DNA of 64,000 bases from DATIYF01 sp035517775 (GTDB lineage: Bacteria; Acidobacteriota; Terriglobia; Terriglobales; Acidobacteriaceae), in the NCBI GenBank assembly GCA_035517775.1, contig DATIYF010000129.1, positions 9,025-73,024 on the forward strand. The letters are read 5' to 3'. This document shows positions 52,008 to 61,512 of the stretch, piece after piece. A model generated the notes under the pieces. It had not been told where the DNA came from and ran no database searches. It saw nothing but the letters and a program-made list of their open reading frames with translations. Both the position numbers and the translations under genes were made by a program. Every line of letters begins with the position of its first letter. The stretch's first letter is position 1.

Positions 52008-54287
52008 CTAAGCCGGGATCTGCGCCCCATGCTGAAAGTGATATTGCAATATCTTCGCCGCCAGCGCGGGCATAGTCGCGGTTTGTTTACCCTCCACGGC
52101 GCGCACCACTTCGCCGCGGCACACTACTTCCGCCGGAGACAAGCCGGCGACTTCCACCGGCAGCACCAGATTGATTTCGAGCTGCGCAGCCGGAGAGATG
52201 CGTTCTTCCGCCCGGAACAAGACACCGGTGCGACTGATGTTCTCGGTGGTTCCCGTGTGCCAATCGTTTTCTCCCAACTGGCGGTACTTCATGGGCAGGT
52301 GAAGGTTGAAGCGCGGGGCGCGGAAACGCACAGGCTTCTCCATGGTCTTATTGAGCTGAGGTTGCGGTATCGGACGAGCAGACATGAGACCCTCCTGGGG
52401 GGTGTGGGTGTCGAGTACCTCCCGCACCTTGGCCTTCAAGGCGAGGAGGGTAAAGGGCTTCTGGAGCAGGTGGAGGCCGGCTTCCAGCAGACCGTTATGG
52501 CCGATTGCGTTCTCCGTGTAGCCCGACATGTAGAGCACTTTCAGCTCGGGGCGTGCGGAGGATATCCGTTCGGCCAGCTCGCGCCCGTTCATTCCCGGCA
52601 TGATGACGTCGGTCAACAGCAGATGAATGGGGCCTGAATGGGAGTTGGAAATCTGTAGGGCCTGCTCGGTGCTGGTGGCTTCGAGCAGCACGTAACCCTG
52701 GTTTTGCAGATAATGGCGGACCAGCTCGCGAAGCGTGACTTCATCTTCCACCAGCAGAATGGTCTCGTGCCCGGCGGCTACCGAGGTTTCCACCGCGGGC
52801 GCGGAAACCGGCACAGGCTCGCCGGCTGCAGTCACGCGCGGCAAGTAGATCTTGAAGGTCGTGCCATTGCCGACCTCGCTGTAAACCCAGATGTAGCCTT
52901 CGCTCTGCTTGATGATGCCGTACACCGTAGAGAGCCCAAGCCCGGTGCCCTTCTTGCCTTTGGTGGTAAAGAAAGGCTCGAAGATGTGGCTCTGGGTTTC
53001 GGCATCCATGCCGGCGCCGGTATCGCTGATGGCCAGCATGATGTACTCGCCCGGGCGCACGGGGGCATGCATGCGGGCGTAGCTCTGGTCGAGGTGAACG
53101 TTGCTGGTTTCGATGGTGAGCCGGCCGCCCTTGGGCATGGCGTCGCGGGCGTTGACCGCGAGATTCATGATCACCTGCTCGATCTGCCCGGGATCGGCCT
53201 TTACCGAACCCAGCCCTTCGCCGGCGCTCATTTTCAGATCAATGTCTTCGCCGATCATCCGCCGCAGCATGGAGAGGTTTTCCGTCACAACGGCATTCAG
53301 ATCGAGAACCTTCGGCGCCAGCATCTGCTTGCGGCTGAAAGCCAGAAGCTGGCGGGTAAGCCCGGAGGCACGATCGGCTGCGCGCGCGATCTCCCGCGCC
53401 GGACCGCGCAGCCCGGGATCGGTTCCCACCCGCTCCAGCAGGAATTCGCAGTAGCCGGAGATGACCATCAGTAGATTGTTGAAGTCATGGGCAATGCCGC
53501 CGGCCAGCTGGCCCACTGCTTCCATCTTCTGCGCCTGCCGCAACTGCTCTTCGAGAATGCGGCGCTCGGTGACGTCCTCGGCAAACAGTTCGTACGAAGC
53601 GACCTTGTCTTTCTTGCCGCGAATGGCCCGCCCGGAAAGGCGCACCAAGGAGGTTCCTCCGCTTTTGCGTTTCCATTCGGCGGCAAAATCGCGGAACTGC
53701 TCGAGCGAGTGCAGATAGTCTGCCAGCACGAACCAGCGCTGGGTATCGGCGTGTAGATTGGCGAGGTTCTCCCCGGCCAGCTGAGAGACGGACTGGTAGC
53801 CGAGCATGGCCACCATGGCCGGATTCGCATCCAGCACGACACCGCGCGGATCGCAGCGGCAGATTCCATAAGGAGCATTGCTGACCAGCGAACGGGCATT
53901 GCTCTCGGAGCGTTGCAGGCCCTCCTGGGCGGAGCGCAGAGCGGCGTTCAGGGCGCAGATCAGCAAAGCGATTACGATGAACAGAACCAGCTGGATGATG
54001 GCGCGGCTGTAATCTGCCGGGGTGTGACGCCCCCACAAGGAAAAGTAGGCGCTTACGGTAAGGGCGAAGGAAGTGGCCACCAGGCCCGGCTTCCAGCCCC
54101 CGTACCATGCGCTGACCATGATGGCCACGGCGAAGACCGCCAGGCGGCTCTCTTCGACGTTATGCAGCAGAAAGGCGGGAATCAGGGCCAGAATGATGCT
54201 GAGAAAGGCCACCCCATAGCGCAGGAAGGGGGCGCGAGGCGGCGAGACGGCGAAGCGTCTGCGAACAAGTGGGGGCTTCATTCGCAT
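52008..54287 (-). CDS. Hybrid sensor histidine kinase: DUF4118-PAS-HisKA-HATPase-receiver-PilZ
   Basis: 759 residues. Four membrane helices at 15-115 resemble DUF4118 (YGVAFLSIILALIPAFLL ... SAWYGGWKPGLVAT), then a PAS domain (SLVSNAPYGICRCDPRG, ~130-245). The phospho-acceptor is His267 in AGGIAHDFNNLL, and the ATPase carries MNLAVNARDAMP, ISDTGAGMD and GTGLGLSTVYG. A receiver follows with Asp560 in LLLTDVIMPGMNG and Lys in LLQKPFT. The last 100 residues are PilZ-like (RAPRFNLHLPMKYR, TENISRTGVLFRAEE). Its N-terminal motif departs from RxxxR, so c-di-GMP binding may be lost. No separate regulator is adjacent. The start is ATG 54287 or 54281; the upstream frame is not coding-like. Confidence 0.9.
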   Translation of the reverse strand: MRMKPPLVRRRFAVSPPRAPFLRYGVAFLSIILALIPAFLLHNVEESRLAVFAVAIMVSAWYGGWKPGLVATSFALTVSAYFSLWGRHTPADYSRAIIQLVLFIVIALLICALNAALRSAQEGLQRSESNARSLVSNAPYGICRCDPRGVVLDANPAMVAMLGYQSVSQLAGENLANLHADTQRWFVLADYLHSLEQFRDFAAEWKRKSGGTSLVRLSGRAIRGKKDKVASYELFAEDVTERRILEEQLRQAQKMEAVGQLAGGIAHDFNNLLMVISGYCEFLLERVGTDPGLRGPAREIARAADRASGLTRQLLAFSRKQMLAPKVLDLNAVVTENLSMLRRMIGEDIDLKMSAGEGLGSVKADPGQIEQVIMNLAVNARDAMPKGGRLTIETSNVHLDQSYARMHAPVRPGEYIMLAISDTGAGMDAETQSHIFEPFFTTKGKKGTGLGLSTVYGIIKQSEGYIWVYSEVGNGTTFKIYLPRVTAAGEPVPVSAPAVETSVAAGHETILLVEDEVTLRELVRHYLQNQGYVLLEATSTEQALQISNSHSGPIHLLLTDVIMPGMNGRELAERISSARPELKVLYMSGYTENAIGHNGLLEAGLHLLQKPFTLLALKAKVREVLDTHTPQEGLMSARPIPQPQLNKTMEKPVRFRAPRFNLHLPMKYRQLGENDWHTGTTENISRTGVLFRAEERISPAAQLEINLVLPVEVAGLSPAEVVCRGEVVRAVEGKQTATMPALAAKILQYHFQHGAQIPA

Positions 54288-54488
54288 ACAAGTCGATGCT
54301 ATTTCCCAAAACGGGAAGGCGCGAGTTACGCCGGTGCAGTTCGCTACTGGCCCAGGGACACTGCCTTTTGAGCATGCGTGCACAGGCAACCTTGCCGCTT
54401 GGCCTTTAGCACCGGATTGGCCGGCCCAAATGCCTGGTGAATATGGCCTTTGCTCTCCCCCATTTCCGCCTGCTACTCTCGTGACCTT

Positions 54489-55334
54489 ATGCTTGGCGCT
54501 CCATCGCAGGCTTCGACTGGCTTTGCCCTCGGGGCGGTGTTTGCCTGGGGCACCAGCGATTTCGTTGGCGGATATGCAGTTCGCCGCGCCAATGCCTTCG
54601 TGCTGACCGCAATCGCCCACGCCAGCGGAGGCTTGCTGATGGCCGGGTTCGCGCTCGGCCTGCATGCATCGTTTCCGCCTCGCGCCAGCGTGGAGTGGGC
54701 GCTGGCGGCCGGAGCCCTGGGCGGAGTCTCACTGGCGCTTTTCTATCGCGCTTTGGCCAGCGGCAGCATGGGACTGCTCGCGCCGCTCGCGGCCGTGATC
54801 AGTGCCGGCATTCCGGCGGGGTTTGGCATACTGACGGAGGGGTGGCCGGGGGTAATTCCCATTTTGGGATTCCTTCTGGCCGGCCTTGGCATCTGGTTGA
54901 TTTCGCGCACTGACGATACTGGCCGCCCCAAAGGCCTGGCACTCACTCTGCTCGCAGGCTTGGGCTTCGCCGGGTTCTTCCTTTGCGTCAAGCAGGCGGG
55001 GGAGGCTTCGGCCCTGTGGATTGCCACTTTGTCGCGCTCGGCTTCGCTGCTGTTCACCGGCACGATCGCTGTGCTGGCCAGCGACCTCCGTGAAATCACC
55101 GTTAGCGGAATCGGCTGGGGAATCTTCGCCGGCTGCGTGGACGTAAGCGGCACCGCGTTCTTTGTGCGCGCGACGCAGACTGGCAGGCTGGATACGGCAG
55201 TCGTACTTTCTTCGCTCTACCCCGCAGTTACCGTGCTGCTCGCCTGGCTGATCTTGCGCGAGCACTTCACCCGCTGGAAGGCGATCGGGATATTTGCTGC
55301 GATGTTAGCGGTGCCGTTGATCGCGATGCAGTGA
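54489..55334 (+). CDS. EamA/DMT-family transporter
   Basis: 281-residue inner-membrane protein with ten hydrophobic helices arranged as two EamA repeats (FALGAVFAWGTSDFVGGY in the first, GLALTLLAGLGFAGFFLCV in the second; C-terminal ILREHFTRWKAIGIFAAML). Members export or import amino acids, nucleotide bases or similar metabolites; the substrate is not predictable. It is divergent from the hybrid kinase with a 200-bp shared upstream region. The start ATG at 54489 is just before helix 1. Confidence 0.88.
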   Translation: MLGAPSQASTGFALGAVFAWGTSDFVGGYAVRRANAFVLTAIAHASGGLLMAGFALGLHASFPPRASVEWALAAGALGGVSLALFYRALASGSMGLLAPLAAVISAGIPAGFGILTEGWPGVIPILGFLLAGLGIWLISRTDDTGRPKGLALTLLAGLGFAGFFLCVKQAGEASALWIATLSRSASLLFTGTIAVLASDLREITVSGIGWGIFAGCVDVSGTAFFVRATQTGRLDTAVVLSSLYPAVTVLLAWLILREHFTRWKAIGIFAAMLAVPLIAMQ

Positions 55335-55491
55335 GCATTCCGTATTCCGGAATATGGTATGTAGTGATAATAGATGGAATATGTTTACATTCCATATTCC
55401 TGCCCTGACATTTGCCTCCAGACGCACCAGCAAGCAACGCATCGGGCTCATTATGGATCGCATGCCTCAGATTGCCAGGGGGAGACGTGAC

Positions 55492-56277
55492 GTGAGTTCA
55501 CTTCTTCAAGTCCGTAACTTGACCAAGATTTATCCCCTGGGCGAGTCCGTCTTCGGCGGCGGAGCCCGCGGCGAAGTCCGCGCCGTGGATGACGTCTCCT
55601 TCGATATTTACTCAGGAGAAACCCTGGGCCTGGTCGGGGAATCCGGATCGGGCAAGAGCACGCTCGGGCGGATGGTACTCCGGCTCATTGAGCCTACCTC
55701 AGGCAGTATTTGCTTCGAAGGCAAAGACCTGCTGGGGGCAAGCCGTGGCGAGCTGCGCCGGCTTCGCCGCGATATGCAGATTATTTTTCAGGACCCTTTC
55801 GGCTCGCTTGATCCGCGCATGCGCGTCGAAGATGTGATCGCCGAGCCGCTGATCATTCACCCGAACTCAGGCTCAGCAAACGGAATACGATCTCGTGTCA
55901 CCGAGTTGTTGCGCGCCGTCGGGCTCGACGAATCTGCCCTGCGCCGCTTTCCCCACGAATTCAGCGGAGGCCAGCGCCAGCGAATCGGAATTGCCCGCGC
56001 CCTGGCCCTGCGCCCCAAATTCATTGTGGCGGATGAGCCGGTCTCTGCGCTCGATGTCAGCGTCGGCGCTCAGATTGTGAACCTGCTGGCGCAGTTGCAA
56101 CGCGAATTCGGACTGACTTACCTGTTCATTTCGCATTCCATGCCGGTGGTGCGATACCTGGCGACACGCATTGCGGTGATGTACCGCGGCAAGATGGTGG
56201 AGGTCGGCGCCACCGCGCAGATTACCGAGCGCCCGGCACATGCCTATACCCGCAGCCTGCTGGCCGCGGCACAATGA
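55492..56277 (+). CDS. ABC transporter ATPase, oligopeptide (OppF/DppF) type, lone gene
   Basis: 261 residues from a GTG start with AGGGGGAG seven bases upstream. Walker A GESGSGKS (49-56), Q-loop IIFQDPFGSLDPRM, signature FSGGQRQRIGIARAL, Walker B FIVADEPVSALDVS and switch LFISHSM are all present. The C-terminal MYRGKMVEVGATAQITERPAHAYTRSLL is the hallmark of peptide/nickel-type ATPases. These normally pair with a second ATPase, two permeases and a binding protein; none occur within 8 kb on either side. It must partner with subunits encoded elsewhere. A longer upstream start (55354) would add 46 residues of doubtful sequence. Confidence 0.88.
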   Translation: MSSLLQVRNLTKIYPLGESVFGGGARGEVRAVDDVSFDIYSGETLGLVGESGSGKSTLGRMVLRLIEPTSGSICFEGKDLLGASRGELRRLRRDMQIIFQDPFGSLDPRMRVEDVIAEPLIIHPNSGSANGIRSRVTELLRAVGLDESALRRFPHEFSGGQRQRIGIARALALRPKFIVADEPVSALDVSVGAQIVNLLAQLQREFGLTYLFISHSMPVVRYLATRIAVMYRGKMVEVGATAQITERPAHAYTRSLLAAAQ

Positions 56278-56324
56278 GCTAAGAGCCCGGAACTGAAAAG
56301 TCCAAACTGCTTGTCGGTCAGCCC

Positions 56325-56383
56325 TCCTTTGCGCCCCTTTGCGGTCTCCGTGTTCAAAAACGTTACCGCAAAGGCCCCAAGGC
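56325..56383. repeat. Repeat family A (hairpin)
   Basis: CCTTTGCGCCCCTTTGCGG ... ACCGCAAAGGCCCCAAGG: near-complementary arms just upstream of gltX copy 2. Confidence 0.6.
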
Positions 56384-56433
56384 ACCCCCGAAGAACGCGA
56401 GGGACCCCGCGCGAAACTGTTACCATCCTAAGC

Positions 56434-57999
56434 GTGAGCGAAGCAGCATCTTCCGTCCGCGTGCGTTTTGCCCCCTCTCCGACCGGCCAACTGCACGTCG
56501 GCAACGCGCGCACGGCGCTGTTTAACTGGCTGTTCGCGCGGCAGAAGGGCGGAAGAATGATTTTGCGCATCGAGGATACGGATCTCGTGCGCAGCGAGGC
56601 GCGCTTTGAAGACCAGCTAATCGCCGATCTCAAATGGCTCGGCCTCGACTGGGATGAAGGTCCCGATGTGGGAGGATCGTTCGGGCCGTACCGGCAGTCG
56701 GACCGGCTCGCGATTTATCGCGAGCACGCCGAGCGCCTGCTTCATGAAGGCAACGCGTATCTGTGCTTCTGCAGCGAAGTAGAGTTGCAGAAGGAGCGTG
56801 AGCGGGCGCAGGCGGAGCATCGTCCGCCGATTTATTCCGGCAAATGCCGCGCCCTCGATCCGGCCGAAGCCGGCCAAAAACGCTCCGCCGGCGAGGCCTG
56901 CGCCATCCGTCTGAAGATTCCCGAGCATCCCATTCGTTTTCACGACATTGTGCATGGCAGCGTCGAGTTTTCGAATGAGGTGGTGAGTGATCCCATCATT
57001 CTGCGCACCAGCGGCATGCCGGTATACAACTACGTGGTCGTGATTGATGACGCGCTGATGAAGATCACCCATGTCATCCGCGGCGACGATCATCTTTCGA
57101 ACACGCCTAAGCAAGTGGCGCTGTATGAAGCGCTGGGGTGGCCGGTGCCCGAGTTTGCACATCTTTCGACGATCCTTGGCGGCGACCGCGAGCGCCTTTC
57201 CAAACGCCATGGTGCGACTTCCATCGCCAACTTTCGCGATATGGGGGTGCTGCCGGAGGCGCTGGTGAATTACCTCGCCTTGCTGGGCTGGGCGCCGAGC
57301 GGCGGCACGCGCGAAATCTTTAGTCGCGAAGAGCTGGTGAAGGAGTTCTCTCTGGAGAGGGTGACGCCCTCGCCCGCCGTTTTCGACACGGAGAAGCTGT
57401 ACTGGCTCAACCGGCATTACATTAAAGAATGCGATCCCAAACGCCTCGTGCTGTTGTCCGCCGTATTTCTTGCAAGGGGCGGCGTTTTCGGAGACGAGTG
57501 GAGTAAACAGGTTGAAGAAGACTCCTACGAACTCGTCCTAGCAACAGAAATTACAAACTGGTTAGAACGGGTACTGGCATTGGTAGCTCCCTCGGTGGAC
57601 CGCCTCGATCAGCTTCCTGAGCGCGTTTCGCTCATCTTCCACTACGATCCCCAAGCCGCGCTCGCCGCGCCCGACAATGCTGAAGTTCTGGCCTGGCCCA
57701 ATACGAACGCGGTCATCGCCAGATTCATGTCGAAAATTCTGGAAGATGAGTCGGCATCAGCGGCCCAGCTCACCTCCGAGCGCTTCAAGCAGATTGTGAA
57801 CGAAGTGAAGGCCGAGACGGGCACAAAGGGCAAGCAGCTGTTTCATCCCATTCGCATCGTAGTGACCGGCTCACACTCCGGCCCCGAGTTCGACAAGATA
57901 ATTCCCATTCTTGAAGAAGGCAGCCGGTTGAATTTGCCCGAGCATGTGCTCAGCGTGCGCGAGCGAGTGGAAGAATTCGGCCAAGCGTTTGGGAAGTGA
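56434..57999 (+). CDS. gltX: Glutamyl-tRNA synthetase, copy 2 (complete)
   Basis: 521 residues, full class I GluRS. RVRFAPSPTGQLHVGN (HIGH site), RIEDTDLVRSE, the zinc pattern CFC...IYSGKC, ITHVIRGDDHLSNTPKQ, RLSKRHGATSI (KMSKS site), and a C-terminal anticodon-binding helical domain (EVKAETGTKGKQLFHPIRI). The GTG start at 56434 follows the repeat and precedes the conserved strand. Compared with copy 1 the N-terminal halves share the motifs but differ widely between them, so these are ancient paralogues, not a recent duplication. Copy 2 lies beside an ABC ATPase and an epimerase with no functional link. Confidence 0.96.
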   Translation: MSEAASSVRVRFAPSPTGQLHVGNARTALFNWLFARQKGGRMILRIEDTDLVRSEARFEDQLIADLKWLGLDWDEGPDVGGSFGPYRQSDRLAIYREHAERLLHEGNAYLCFCSEVELQKERERAQAEHRPPIYSGKCRALDPAEAGQKRSAGEACAIRLKIPEHPIRFHDIVHGSVEFSNEVVSDPIILRTSGMPVYNYVVVIDDALMKITHVIRGDDHLSNTPKQVALYEALGWPVPEFAHLSTILGGDRERLSKRHGATSIANFRDMGVLPEALVNYLALLGWAPSGGTREIFSREELVKEFSLERVTPSPAVFDTEKLYWLNRHYIKECDPKRLVLLSAVFLARGGVFGDEWSKQVEEDSYELVLATEITNWLERVLALVAPSVDRLDQLPERVSLIFHYDPQAALAAPDNAEVLAWPNTNAVIARFMSKILEDESASAAQLTSERFKQIVNEVKAETGTKGKQLFHPIRIVVTGSHSGPEFDKIIPILEEGSRLNLPEHVLSVRERVEEFGQAFGK

Positions 58000-58054
58000 G
58001 AGCAAGCAGGCCAGGGATATTCGCGGATTCCGGCCGGGCGCAATGCCATCCCTT

Positions 58055-58080
58055 CTCCCGGCTTACTTCAGCCGGGTGAG
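58055..58080. repeat. Repeat family C palindrome
   Basis: CTCCCGGCT TACTTC AGCCGGGTGAG, a 7-bp CCCGGCT/AGCCGGG stem in the gap after gltX copy 2. It may act as a weak terminator but lacks a T-run. Confidence 0.5.
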
Positions 58081-58111
58081 GTAAAAGGACACCCCTTCCC
58101 GCCGGCCCCGT

Positions 58112-58999
58112 TCAACTTCTCAAGGTATCTTCCAGCGCCTCTCTCAGCTGGGCATGCTGAAACCTGTACCCGCAAGCCACCAGCTTGGCCGGCTCCACGC
58201 GCTGGCTGGCGAGCAACAGTTCCTCACCCATCTGGCCAAACATCAGCTTCACTGCAAAAACGGGCATGGGAAAAATCGCCGGCCGATGCAGCACCGCCGC
58301 CAGCGTCTTCGTAAACTCCGCATTGGTCGCGGAGTTCGGCGCTACCCCATTGATCGGTCCGCGCAGGGAATCATTCTCTAGAACGTAATGCACGGCTCCG
58401 ACCAGGTCCGCCACGTGTATCCAGCTCCACCATTGTTGGCCGCTGCCAACGTTGCCGCCGACGCCCATGCGGAATGGAGTAAGCATCTTCTGCAGCGCGC
58501 CCCCTTCGCCGCTCAGCACCAGGCCGGTACGAATCTGTGCCACTCGAATGCCGGCATCGGCGGCGGGCTGAGTGGCAGCCTCCCACGAGCGGCAAACTTC
58601 CGCCAGAAACCCAGCGCCGGAAGAGCTTTCTTCCAGCAGAATTTCGCCGCCACGGTCGCCGTAATAGCCGATCGCCGAAGCCGAGACGAATACCTGCGGT
58701 GGCGTGGCTGCCTCCGCCAGGGCCTCTGCCAAATGCCTTGTGCCTTCGACACGGCTTTCGAGAATGCGCCGCTTCTTGGGCTCGGTCCAGCGGCCAACGA
58801 TCGGCTCGCCCGCCAAATGAACCACGGCGTCAAAACCGGAAACCGACTGTGGACGCAGCGGCCGCTCGGGATCCCACGCGATCTGGTCCGGGCCGACAGC
58901 GCCGCGAACCAGACGCACGAGCTCATGCCCCTCTGCTTTCAACCGCGGTAGCAAGGCCGCCCCGATCGTTCCAGAAGCGCCACTGACCAGAATGCGCAT
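58112..58999 (-). CDS. TIGR01777-family NAD(P)-dependent epimerase (YfcH-like)
   Basis: 295 residues of the extended SDR fold. MRILVSGASGTIGAALLPRL is the cofactor-binding glycine motif; DAVVHLAGEPIVGRWTEPKKRRILESRVEGT is the signature of the TIGR01777 group, followed by SASAIGYYGDRG in the active-site region. The tail (FPMPVFAVKLMFGQMGEELLLASQRVEP) is the DUF1731 extension. Substrates of this family are unknown; members are common in bacteria and plants. It converges with gltX copy 2. Confidence 0.92.
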   Translation of the reverse strand: MRILVSGASGTIGAALLPRLKAEGHELVRLVRGAVGPDQIAWDPERPLRPQSVSGFDAVVHLAGEPIVGRWTEPKKRRILESRVEGTRHLAEALAEAATPPQVFVSASAIGYYGDRGGEILLEESSSGAGFLAEVCRSWEAATQPAADAGIRVAQIRTGLVLSGEGGALQKMLTPFRMGVGGNVGSGQQWWSWIHVADLVGAVHYVLENDSLRGPINGVAPNSATNAEFTKTLAAVLHRPAIFPMPVFAVKLMFGQMGEELLLASQRVEPAKLVACGYRFQHAQLREALEDTLRS

Positions 59000-59203
59000 A
59001 CCAGCCGCCGCCTACTGTAGCAGAGCCATCTGCCGCCGCAGCCGGAAAAGGTGCAAATGGCAGAATGACTTACGCAGGCTTCGGAAAGCAGGCCGCGGGT
59101 CGCGAGGAGCGCCAGCGGCTATAATCAAGCTACGGAGTCCCGCGTCATCTTCCCGTCCTGGCCACAAGATCCATCGCGGGCCCCAGCCTAGATTTTTGCA
59201 ACG

Positions 59204-61408
59204 ATGGCTACGCTGCGCGAACAGATCGCTACCACTGCCCTTGGCGTCACCCGCTTTCGTGACCTGATGCGGCAGCTGCGAGAGAACCGCCCCAGCGACG
59301 ATCTGGAGCTGGTGCGCAAGGCCTACGAATTTTCCCAGAAGCACCACTCCGGGCAGACGCGCGCCTCGGGCGAGCCCTATCTGGTCCATCCGCTGGAAGT
59401 CGCCCTGGTCCTCGCCGAAATGAAAATGGACGCAGTCTCGGTCGCGGCCGGCCTGCTGCACGATTCGGTCGAGGATACTTCGGTCACGATCGTGGATATC
59501 CGCAAGGAATTCGGCGAGCAGGTGGCCCATATCGTCGAAGGCGTTACCAAGATCAGCAAAATTGATTTCGGCTCGCGCGAAGAGGCCCAGGCCGAGAACC
59601 TGCGCAAGATGGTCCTGGCCATGGTGGATGACATTCGCGTAGTGCTCATCAAGCTGGCCGACCGCCTGCACAACATGCGCACGCTGGAACATCTGCCGCT
59701 CGAGCGGCAGCAAAAAATCGCGCGCGAGACGCTGGATATTTACGCCCCCATCGCCCACCGCTTGGGCATGGGCAAGATTCGCGGCGAGCTGGAAGACCTG
59801 GGCTTTCGCTATCTCGACCCCGGCGGCTACGAGCAAGTGCACGAAGCCGTCGAAGCCCGGCGCAAAAAAGGCGAGGCTTTTCTGGAAAAGGTCGAGGGCG
59901 TGCTGGACGAGAAGCTGAAAGAAGCCGGCATTCATGCCCGCCTGGAGAGCCGCATCAAGCGGCTTTACAGCATTCACAAGAAGTTGCAGCGGCAGCGCAT
60001 CGCCGTGGACCAGGTGTACGACCTGTGCGCTATGCGCGTAATCACCTCGTCGGTGCAGGATTGCTACGCAGTGCTGGGCATCATTCACAACCTTTGGCGG
60101 CCGGTGCCGGGGCGCATTAAAGATTTCATCGCCATGCCCCGGCCGAATTTCTATCAATCGCTGCACACCTCGGTGATCACGGAAGACGGCACGCCCTTTG
60201 AAGTGCAGATTCGCACCGAAGAAATGCACAAAGTCGCGGAAGAAGGCATCGCCGCGCATTGGAAATATAAGGACGGTCCGGTTTCGGCTCAGGATGAACA
60301 GCGCCTGGCCTGGCTACGGCAGGTGGTGGAGTGGCAGCGCGACGTTTCCGACCCCAATGAGTTTCTCTCCACCCTGAAGATCGATCTCTTTCCAGAGGAG
60401 GTTTACACCTTCACGCCCAAGGGCAAGGTCGTGGTGCTGCCCCGCGAATCCACGCCGATTGATTTCGCCTACTCCATTCACACCGAAGTCGGACACACCT
60501 GCGTGGGCGCCAAGGTCAATGGACGCATGGTGCCCCTGCGCCACAAACTACACTCGGGCGATATCGTGGAGATTCTTACTCAGCCGGGGCACAAGCCCAG
60601 CCGCGACTGGCTGGCGGTGGTCAAGTCTTCGCGCGCGCGCAACAAGATCAAGCACTGGCTCAACATTCACCAGCGCGAGCGGGCCATCGAAATCGGACGA
60701 AAGCTGATTGAAAAAGAGGCGCGCAAGTACCACGTTACCTTGAAGGAAATCAAAGATGAAGAGCTGCGGCGGATCGCCAGCGACTATGGGGTGAGCCAGG
60801 CAGACGATTTGATGGCGGGCATCGGCTATGGCAAATTCTCCGCCCGGCAGGTGCTGGGGCGCCTGGTACCCGCGGGTGCGCAGCCAGCCCCGGAGAGCGA
60901 GGCGGAGAAGCCGGGCAGCATTGGCAGCGTGGTGCGACGGGTCTTCGGTGGCGATCACAACGCTATTCGCGTGGTCGGCCAGGGTGATCTCCTTGTGTAC
61001 CGCGCGCGCTGTTGCAATCCCATCCGCGGCGAGGGCATTGTCGGCTACGTGACTCGCGGCAAAGGCGTGGCCGTGCACTCGCTCAACTGCCCCAATGTAA
61101 TGAATCTGATGTATGAGCCCGAGCGCCGCATTGACGTGGAGTGGGCGCGCGATGAATCCACCCCCACATCCTATCCGGTGAAAATCACCGTGTTCTGCGA
61201 TGACCGCTTCGGCATGCTCAAACAGATCACCTCGGTCATCAGCGACAGCAAGACCAACATCCGCAATGTGGAAGCCCGCACTTCGAACGGGCAAGGCACC
61301 ATTGACGTCATCCTCGATGTTGCCGATTTAAAGCATCTCGACCAGATTCTGGTCGGGGTGCGGAAAATTCCCGGCGTGTACGATGTGCAGAGGCTGCAGA
61401 AGGTGTAG
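59204..61408 (+). CDS. rel: Bifunctional (p)ppGpp synthetase/hydrolase (Rel/SpoT)
   Basis: 734 residues; controls the stringent response by making and degrading (p)ppGpp. N-terminal HD hydrolase domain: His62 (VHPLEV), His86-Asp87 and Glu90-Asp91 (LLHDSVEDT), and KLADRLHNMRTL. The synthetase domain follows, with LCAMRVITSSVQDCYAVLG, GRIKDFIAMP (RxKD, the type found in bifunctional enzymes; monofunctional RelA has ExDD), NFYQSLHTSV and EVQIRTEEMH. Then come TGS (VYTFTPKGKVVVLP), a zinc-finger-like YRARCCNPIRGEG and a C-terminal ACT domain (VKITVFCDDRFGMLKQI). Both active sites look intact. The ATG at 59204 begins MATLREQ. Confidence 0.96.
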   Translation: MATLREQIATTALGVTRFRDLMRQLRENRPSDDLELVRKAYEFSQKHHSGQTRASGEPYLVHPLEVALVLAEMKMDAVSVAAGLLHDSVEDTSVTIVDIRKEFGEQVAHIVEGVTKISKIDFGSREEAQAENLRKMVLAMVDDIRVVLIKLADRLHNMRTLEHLPLERQQKIARETLDIYAPIAHRLGMGKIRGELEDLGFRYLDPGGYEQVHEAVEARRKKGEAFLEKVEGVLDEKLKEAGIHARLESRIKRLYSIHKKLQRQRIAVDQVYDLCAMRVITSSVQDCYAVLGIIHNLWRPVPGRIKDFIAMPRPNFYQSLHTSVITEDGTPFEVQIRTEEMHKVAEEGIAAHWKYKDGPVSAQDEQRLAWLRQVVEWQRDVSDPNEFLSTLKIDLFPEEVYTFTPKGKVVVLPRESTPIDFAYSIHTEVGHTCVGAKVNGRMVPLRHKLHSGDIVEILTQPGHKPSRDWLAVVKSSRARNKIKHWLNIHQRERAIEIGRKLIEKEARKYHVTLKEIKDEELRRIASDYGVSQADDLMAGIGYGKFSARQVLGRLVPAGAQPAPESEAEKPGSIGSVVRRVFGGDHNAIRVVGQGDLLVYRARCCNPIRGEGIVGYVTRGKGVAVHSLNCPNVMNLMYEPERRIDVEWARDESTPTSYPVKITVFCDDRFGMLKQITSVISDSKTNIRNVEARTSNGQGTIDVILDVADLKHLDQILVGVRKIPGVYDVQRLQKV

Positions 61409-61418
61409 GACTGCGATT

Positions 61419-61440
61419 CCCGATTGGCAATCGCCAATTT
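61419..61440. repeat. Repeat family D hairpin
   Basis: CGATTGGCAATCGCCAATTT: ATTGGC/GCCAAT stem, 11 bases after the rel stop. Could act as a terminator-like element. Confidence 0.5.
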
Positions 61441-61512
61441 TAGAAAGCGGCCATTCGCCAAGCCGTTTGACTTGCACTCGCCTCATCTGCGTTAATCTCC
61501 CACGGAGGCAGA

